Of a stretch of 40,488 bases of DNA, positions 36,170 to 40,488 are shown in pieces. Below the pieces are notes generated by a model, which saw only the letters and a program-made list of their open reading frames with translations, ran no database searches and was not told the origin of the DNA. The position numbers and the translations under genes were made by a program. The DNA lies in IMG/VR virus record IMGVR_UViG_3300036770_008159, positions 1 through 40,488 of that record; one strand, 5' to 3'. The stretch is from a virus. The number at the start of each line of letters is the position of its first letter. Position 1 is the stretch's first letter.

Positions 36170-36175
36170 TACGAA

Positions 36176-36838
36176 TTACTCTTCGTCTTCACTATCGTAT
36201 TCGTCTTCGTCTGTACATTCACAGTACCGCATACCGCATTCTTCACACTTTTCATCACCAGTGTTTACGGTGATGTTTGCAAAGTACAGCATGCCTTCTT
36301 CGTCACTGAAGCATGTGAATGGATGTGTAATAAGCACATCGTTCTTAGCATGCTTGTGGTCGTTTTCTGCGGGTGCAGTAACCACTGCGATACCGCCAGA
36401 ATCCACTCCGATAGAGTGATGCAGACTGCTTGTGAAGCGACCGTCGCCGTGCAGAGTGTTTAACACCCATACAAGACGACCATTTGAAAGACGGAAGAAC
36501 TTTGATTCATTCCATCGAGTTTCCTCGAGGGCAACTAAAAGCAATTCGTTGTATTCACTTTCAGACAGTGAGGTGCATGGGTCAGCGAGGATGTATTTCC
36601 CCGCTGGCAACATGTGCTGGTCTTTTGCCAACATCTGTTGGTCGTTTTCCGCCACTTGCGTTGCGATGGTTTCGTATTTTTGCAAAACCTTCAACGCAAG
36701 AGCGTTCGACTCAGCCGATGTTACCTCCTTGTACATGGCATCTGCCATGTACCCAATTTTTGCTGAGCGCAACTGCTTGCGTACTTCAGCAATTATGGCG
36801 AAAACATTTTCGCCACGCATTGATTGAACAATACTCAT
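36176..36838 (-). CDS. Phage protein with ADPC/GVDSGGI motifs and C-terminal cysteine cluster
   Basis: 220 residues from ATG 36838 (AAAGGA upstream). A GTG at 36874 is rejected because it coincides with the predicted transcription start. Residues 1-75 are helical. Residues 77-155 read LPAGKYILADPCTSLSESEY, then GDGRF, then IGVDSGGIAVV, resembling phage proteins with AGxYxxGDPC ... YGDG ... GVDxGxIxV whose role is unknown. The end has CEECGMRYCEC (198-208), probably metal-binding, then a Glu/Asp tail. It has a full early-type promoter. Confidence 0.7.
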   Translation of the reverse strand: MSIVQSMRGENVFAIIAEVRKQLRSAKIGYMADAMYKEVTSAESNALALKVLQKYETIATQVAENDQQMLAKDQHMLPAGKYILADPCTSLSESEYNELLLVALEETRWNESKFFRLSNGRLVWVLNTLHGDGRFTSSLHHSIGVDSGGIAVVTAPAENDHKHAKNDVLITHPFTCFSDEEGMLYFANITVNTGDEKCEECGMRYCECTDEDEYDSEDEE

Positions 36839-36880
36839 GGTTTCTAGTGTCCTTTCACACTGATAACGAACCACGACATT

Positions 36881-36909
36881 ATATTACCAAATAATATATA
36901 TATTGTCAA
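36881..36909 (-). promoter_or_regulatory. Sigma70-type promoter (minus strand)
   Basis: TTGACA (36909-36904), 17-base spacer, TAATAT (36886-36881); identical design to the promoter at 5930. Confidence 0.8.
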
Positions 36910-36910
36910 T

Positions 36911-36948
36911 AAAAAAGGAGTACCAATTTTCATGGTACTCCTTTTTTG
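36911..36948. terminator. Rho-independent terminator
   Basis: AAAAAAGGAGTACCA ... TGGTACTCCTTTTTT. It ends the 37724/37212 minus-strand operon just before the promoter of the next minus-strand gene. Confidence 0.9.
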
Positions 36949-36954
36949 TTTGAA

Positions 36955-37212
36955 TTACGGAATGTTTATTGCGCAATCCATGTTGTACACACGAATTTCG
37001 TGTGCAGTAATGGTAATAAACGGGATGTTGAGTTTCTTAAAAATCTCAACAAGTTCGGCTTGTTCAATTTCTTCTGGCAAGTTGACATAGCTAAAAAGAA
37101 TCAACTGATTTTCCCCCGAAACTCCCGAAACACTACCGATACTTTTGTCGGAAGCAACAAACGAGTTGATTGGCTCGTTGTTGTTTTCACTTAACAAAGA
37201 AATGATGTTCAT
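36955..37212 (-). CDS. Small hypothetical protein, coupled to the upstream gene
   Basis: 85 residues; AAAGGAAA precedes the ATG, which overlaps the previous stop (ATGA). A Ser/Asn-rich start leads into beta-alpha-beta-like sequence (ENQLILFSYV, EEIEQAELVEIFKKLNIPFI, TITAHEIRVYNM). It may be a small ferredoxin-like fold. No family is recognised. Confidence 0.65.
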   Translation of the reverse strand: MNIISLLSENNNEPINSFVASDKSIGSVSGVSGENQLILFSYVNLPEEIEQAELVEIFKKLNIPFITITAHEIRVYNMDCAINIP

Positions 37213-37724
37213 TCCATTTCCTTTCCGTAATCAATTCGACGCTCGTCGATTTCGTTATCAACGTAGTCATCTCGAGTGCGTTCTAAACACTCGTTACACA
37301 TGCAGTTTGATGCGTGCTTGCCAGATTGGATGCATTCATCCAAAAAGTCCTCGTCATCCTGTTGCCATATGTAAAACGAAACCCATACAGGCTCGTTGTC
37401 CTTTGTTGCAACGCCAACTGATAGGTCATCCCATGAAAGAATGGGATACCAGCGGTCTGTGACGTTCCACTTGGCAAATTCCACGTTGGATATAGTCACC
37501 GACGTGGTTTGAGTATTTTTTAAGATATACTCAAGTACTTTTGCAGTGAACTCGCCATACGTGCCATTTGGCACAAGAATGACATCACGAGCGTGTGCAA
37601 TGGCTTTTCCTGCCAATAACTGCATCGACATGACTTTGTCAGTTTTGAATTCGATACGAATTTCGTGCTCGAATTCTTTGTTCTCTGTAATCGACAGAGC
37701 GTAGACGTTTACGTTGTTTGACAT
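37209..37724 (-). CDS. Hypothetical phage protein with CMCNEC motif
   Basis: 171 residues after GAAAGGAGC and a TTGACA promoter. Beta-rich N-terminal half (VNVYALSITENKEFEHEIRI, DVILVPNGTYGEFTAKVLEY), then RWYPILSWDDLSVGVATKDN and EPVWVSFYIWQQ. The tail has HASNCMCNECLERTRDD, a possible zinc site, similar in spirit to the Cys-ended protein at 36176. It is the first gene of a coupled pair. Function unknown. Confidence 0.7.
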   Translation of the reverse strand: MSNNVNVYALSITENKEFEHEIRIEFKTDKVMSMQLLAGKAIAHARDVILVPNGTYGEFTAKVLEYILKNTQTTSVTISNVEFAKWNVTDRWYPILSWDDLSVGVATKDNEPVWVSFYIWQQDDEDFLDECIQSGKHASNCMCNECLERTRDDYVDNEIDERRIDYGKEME

Positions 37725-37753
37725 TTTTTGCTCCTTTCATTCAACGTGCATTT

Positions 37754-37782
37754 ATTTTACCATTCAATATATATTTTGTCAA
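37754..37782 (-). promoter_or_regulatory. Sigma70-type promoter (minus strand)
   Basis: TTGACA (37782-37777), 17-base spacer, TAAAAT (37759-37754). It is back-to-back with the plus-strand promoter at 37794. Confidence 0.8.
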
Positions 37783-37793
37783 GAAAAATGTGT

Positions 37794-37822
37794 TTGCATA
37801 AAATGAATAGGATTTATACAAT
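37794..37822 (+). promoter_or_regulatory. TTGCA-type promoter for the ParB-DUF4417 gene
   Basis: TTGCAT (37794-37799), 17-base spacer, TACAAT (37817-37822), matching 34377. Confidence 0.6.
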
Positions 37823-37853
37823 ACAAGTAATAGTCACGAAAGGAATAATCGAA

Positions 37854-39014
37854 ATGAAACGAAAAAATTTTGATGAAAAACCTGTACTGCAATCAAAACA
37901 GTGGTCAAATCGCATTGTGTCATACGGCGAAGAAGACCCTGAGCAATTGCTGGCAAACCCGTTAAACTGGCGTGTGCACCCCAAGGCGCAACAGGTTTCG
38001 CTTACAGGCGTATTAGACGATATTGGGTTTATCGCACCAGTCATTGTAAACCGTACAACGGGTCACATGGTTGATGGTCACTTACGTGTATCGTTGGCAC
38101 TGCGAAATAATGTTCCTAGTATTCCTGTAATTTATGTGGAACTAAGTGAACAGGAAGAAAAAGAAGCACTTGTCACGTTAGACCCGATTGCAAACATGGC
38201 GGCTGCAGACATGAAAAACCTTGAAACATTGATTGGCGATATGGGGCAAGTAAATGATGCAGTTCGATTACTTGTAGGAGAGATTCTTCATGAAAGCAAC
38301 AAGAAAGCCGTCAAACAAGATTTGGATGAACTTGACGAGGACGAAGAAGGCGAAAGTGTCTTTGGGGACAATCCTTTTGGGATTACCGAGGACGCAGTTG
38401 CAAACAACCAAGAAGAAGAACGAATCTACCCTGCATTTGAATCGGACAACGAATGGGGAATCCCAACACTTGACTTAAATTATCAGTGTACAAAAGAACA
38501 TGCAGTGATTGAGCGATGGGGAAGACTGTCACGACACAATACACGCATGCCAGGTATGTGGCACTTCTACACCGATGATTACAAGTTTAGTGCGTTGTGG
38601 AAAGACCCAGATGTTGTAGTGCGTACAGGATGTTCTGCATCTATTGAGCCAAATTACACAACATCGTTTTCACACCCAAAAGCTGAAGTGCTATACAACA
38701 TTTGGCGTAAACGATGGCTTGCTCGTTATTGGCAAACCAAAGGGATTAATACAGTTGTCGATTTGAACGTTGAAATACCGTTTTGGGAACTCAATTTTCT
38801 TGGCGTTCCTAAGGGATGGAGTAGTTACGCCACTCGTTGGTATGCAAATTACGATGATGTTGATTTGCAATATAAGCGAGCGCAAGAACATGCAGAAAGA
38901 GAAGATATCACCTTTTTTGTTTTTGCAACAAAAATAAAAGACGTTGAAGAAACGTGCAAAGAAAAAGGATGGATAAATGTCAAAATGGACATGAACACAA
39001 TGAGTATGAAATAA
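37854..39014 (+). CDS. ParB/Srx-like N-terminal domain fused to DUF4417
   Basis: 386 residues from ATG 37854 (GAAAGGAAT upstream); in-frame upstream starts would lie before the promoter. Residues 30-115 match the ParB/Srx-like domain: NPLNWRVHP (35-43), LDDIGFIAPVIVN, then MVDGHLRVSLA with the GHLR (75-78) phosphate-binding turn. An acidic linker (150-195) follows. Residues 203-335 look like DUF4417: MWHFYTDDYKFSALW, YNIWRKRWLARYWQTKGINT, GVPKGWSSYATRWY. ParB-like domains in phages can be CTPases/nucleases or bind DNA near packaging genes. This one is three genes upstream of TerL, so a role in DNA modification, replication or packaging is likely. Confidence 0.8.
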   Translation: MKRKNFDEKPVLQSKQWSNRIVSYGEEDPEQLLANPLNWRVHPKAQQVSLTGVLDDIGFIAPVIVNRTTGHMVDGHLRVSLALRNNVPSIPVIYVELSEQEEKEALVTLDPIANMAAADMKNLETLIGDMGQVNDAVRLLVGEILHESNKKAVKQDLDELDEDEEGESVFGDNPFGITEDAVANNQEEERIYPAFESDNEWGIPTLDLNYQCTKEHAVIERWGRLSRHNTRMPGMWHFYTDDYKFSALWKDPDVVVRTGCSASIEPNYTTSFSHPKAEVLYNIWRKRWLARYWQTKGINTVVDLNVEIPFWELNFLGVPKGWSSYATRWYANYDDVDLQYKRAQEHAEREDITFFVFATKIKDVEETCKEKGWINVKMDMNTMSMK

Positions 39015-39059
39015 GTTGTGAATGTGATAAACTACAAACATGTATAAAGGAGAACAAAA

Positions 39060-39332
39060 ATGACTAAGAAACAAGATGCTTCCAAAAAGACGATTAATGC
39101 GATTAAAAACACCGCAAAGTCGCCTAAAACGGTACGAATTACCGACCTGAAAGATTTGCCTAAAGGGGCGAAACTGAAAGATGGGGGCGGTTCGATTTTT
39201 ATTAATGATGACCCAAGCAAAGTTGATGTGCCATGGAACAGTTCTGAGATGCAACGTCGATTAAAAACAATGACTCCATCTGAATTAAAGCGATTTACCG
39301 AAACATTTGGAACGCTTTATATTGAAGAGTAA
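39060..39332 (+). CDS. Small basic hypothetical protein
   Basis: 90 residues after AAAGGAGAAC. Lys-rich start (TKKQDASKKTINAIKNTAKS), a beta-like centre (KTVRITDLKDLPKGAKLKDG, SIFIND), then a helical end (QRRLKTMTPSELKRFTETFG). It lies in a tight run of packaging-side genes, six bases before the next. No family is recognised. Confidence 0.7.
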   Translation: MTKKQDASKKTINAIKNTAKSPKTVRITDLKDLPKGAKLKDGGGSIFINDDPSKVDVPWNSSEMQRRLKTMTPSELKRFTETFGTLYIEE

Positions 39333-39338
39333 TCTAAT

Positions 39339-40229
39339 ATGACGATTAGACCGCCAAGTGCTCGTGTTTCTTCTCGAAAAAACGGAAGAAAGGCATCGCT
39401 TTCGCAAGGTGCTGTTTTAAACATTTCGCAACCCAATTCGTTTGGGATGCAAAGATTGTTTACTACAACCCCTGACCAAGTGCAGGTTGGAAAATATATT
39501 TATAGTTACGATGCATACGATGCTAGTTTGACTCTTCCAAGCATGTCGGTTCGAGATGATGTCGCATCTCTTCCGTTTGAAGTTATGCAGTTATACAATA
39601 AAGATGGGACTCTATCGTCATTTTCGGTAAATTTCACTCACAATGGAGTGACATATACGTATAGTCCTACCTCGTTCACGAATAACCTTCCTAATGTAGT
39701 GCGAATACCTGTAAATGTTGCTCGTCAATTTAGAGGGAAGTACTTAACTCATAATCACCCAAATGGTTCATCATTTAGTTTTGACGATTTAAAATTTTCT
39801 TATAGTCAACGACTTGCGGGGATTGAAGCACTTCCCAAACGAGATGCGTTTTGGGGGTCTGTCAGGGAATTTAACAATAATCGACAACGGTTACTGCAGG
39901 ACTTAGACAATCTTAGACAAAAAAATTACAGAAATGGTTTAACTTCCGATGCTGATGTCGTAGAGCGAATGATGCGATTTGTCATGCAGACACCGTCAAA
40001 TCCATCGCAACCACAAGTAAGATTTCAAGCTTCTCCCTTGCAAAACAAAAGCTGGCCTTCTTCAATATCGAATAATCCATGGTATCAGGCAGTATATGCA
40101 AAAGCAATTCATGATATGTCGTCGTTTCGATATTTATCGGAAGAAGCAAAATACTTACTTACATCACACGCATTAAATGAGTCTTTTGCGGAAAGAGCTG
40201 GCTTTCGTTATTCATTAGTAGGTTTGTAA
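39339..40229 (+). CDS. Phage protein with JAB/MPN-like metallopeptidase motif
   Basis: 296 residues, six bases after the previous stop, with no strong ribosome site, so probably translated by coupling. The centre reads GKYLTHNHPNGSSFSFDDLK. HNHP (138-141) plus the following S-F-D-D corresponds to the H-x-H-P...S-x-x-D metal site of JAB/JAMM proteins, one residue tighter than in RadC. Flanking sequence is not family-like. Similar domains occur in phage head-morphogenesis proteins and polymorphic toxins, and could cleave an isopeptide or virion precursor. The stop overlaps the TerL start (TAATG). Confidence 0.6.
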   Translation: MTIRPPSARVSSRKNGRKASLSQGAVLNISQPNSFGMQRLFTTTPDQVQVGKYIYSYDAYDASLTLPSMSVRDDVASLPFEVMQLYNKDGTLSSFSVNFTHNGVTYTYSPTSFTNNLPNVVRIPVNVARQFRGKYLTHNHPNGSSFSFDDLKFSYSQRLAGIEALPKRDAFWGSVREFNNNRQRLLQDLDNLRQKNYRNGLTSDADVVERMMRFVMQTPSNPSQPQVRFQASPLQNKSWPSSISNNPWYQAVYAKAIHDMSSFRYLSEEAKYLLTSHALNESFAERAGFRYSLVGL

Positions 40230-40488
40230 TGAGTAATTCATCGTCAACAGTTAAGGTGAGCAAACAAAAACCTGTTATGATGCTTGGCAAAGCCGAGCAA
40301 GGCGAAAAGATTTCATACGAAATCACCTTGCCTCGCTTGTATGATGCGCAACAAGTGGTTCGCAAACAAGCACGTCGTTATAACATGATTTGCTGTGGTC
40401 GTCGTTGGGGAAAAACCACCATGGCGATTAACTTGCTTGCAGAGGTGTTGCTTGCAGGGCAACCTGCTGGATGGTTTGCTCCAAACTA
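40229..40488 (+). CDS. terL: Terminase large subunit, 3'-truncated by the window edge
   Basis: First 86 codons of the gene, starting at the TAATG overlap with the previous gene. Residues 57-64 are GRRWGKTT, the Walker A motif of the packaging ATPase. It is preceded by the typical adenine/Q-motif stretch LPRLYDAQQVVRKQARRYNM and followed by TMAINLLAEVLLAGQPAGWF APN, where large terminases have their first strand after the ATP site. Walker B and the nuclease domain lie beyond the window. TerL pumps DNA into the prohead. Portal and capsid genes would be expected next. Confidence 0.92.
   Translation, partial: MSNSSSTVKVSKQKPVMMLGKAEQGEKISYEITLPRLYDAQQVVRKQARRYNMICCGRRWGKTTMAINLLAEVLLAGQPAGWFAPN

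Overview
The window is part of the genome of a tailed double-stranded DNA phage with a siphovirus-type tail, or of a closely related prophage or metagenomic phage contig. It begins inside a distal-tail-like gene. This is followed by a ReqiPepy6 Gp37-like tail/baseplate protein, a possible receptor-binding protein and a tail assembly chaperone. It ends 86 codons into a terminase large subunit carrying a clear Walker A motif. No integrase, ribosomal gene or host metabolic gene is visible. The DNA is AT-rich and uses the standard code, ATG/GTG starts, AAAGGAG-type ribosome sites and sigma70-like promoters. The Thr/Pro repeats in the protein at 10720-14088 resemble those common in Chloroflexota proteins. 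That is only a weak hint at a host.

Layout. (1) 1-3184 (+): tail tip genes. (2) 3181-5223 (+): three single-gene transcription units, each with its own TTGACA promoter and a hairpin terminator; two of the genes are paralogues. (3) 5237-7287 (-): VRR-NUC nuclease, a 33-residue membrane peptide not reported by simple length-limited gene calling, an HK97 gp10-like morphogenesis protein and a terminase-small-subunit-like protein. (4) 7374-30523 (+): a small gene, then eleven co-directional genes covering about 22.8 kb. They encode roughly 7,470 residues of mostly disordered, Ser/Lys/Arg/Asn/Pro-rich protein of unknown function. These proteins share short modules and a recurring Lys/Arg-Tyr C-terminus, most often NKY followed by F, L or M. 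(5) 30560-31446 (-): a PD-(D/E)XK-like nuclease and a small acidic protein. (6) 31526-33917 (+): a sliding-clamp-like gene, small genes and a 134-nt RNA with both halves of a tmRNA tRNA-like domain. (7) 33918-34430: non-coding, with ten 20-bp iteron-like repeats followed by an AT-only inverted repeat, which looks like a replication origin. (8) 34431-37724: a DUF5872-like gene and a partner (+), then small regulatory or accessory genes (-). (9) 37854-40488 (+): a ParB-DUF4417 fusion, a small gene, a JAB-like metallopeptidase-domain protein and TerL.

How it fits together. With TerL running off the right edge and the distal tail gene running in from the left, the missing DNA probably holds portal, capsid and tail-tube genes on a circular or circularly permuted map. 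The small genes with near-identical TTGACA-(16/17)-TATAAT-like promoters look like one host-sigma70-read (early) regulon. Structural-side genes at 7374, 34431 and 37854 instead have TTGCA(A/T/C) promoters.

The two strongest candidates for undescribed biology are the miniature tmRNA-like RNA (32622-32755), which lacks nearly all of the usual mRNA-like and pseudoknot region, and the giant family of disordered proteins with shared C-terminal tags.
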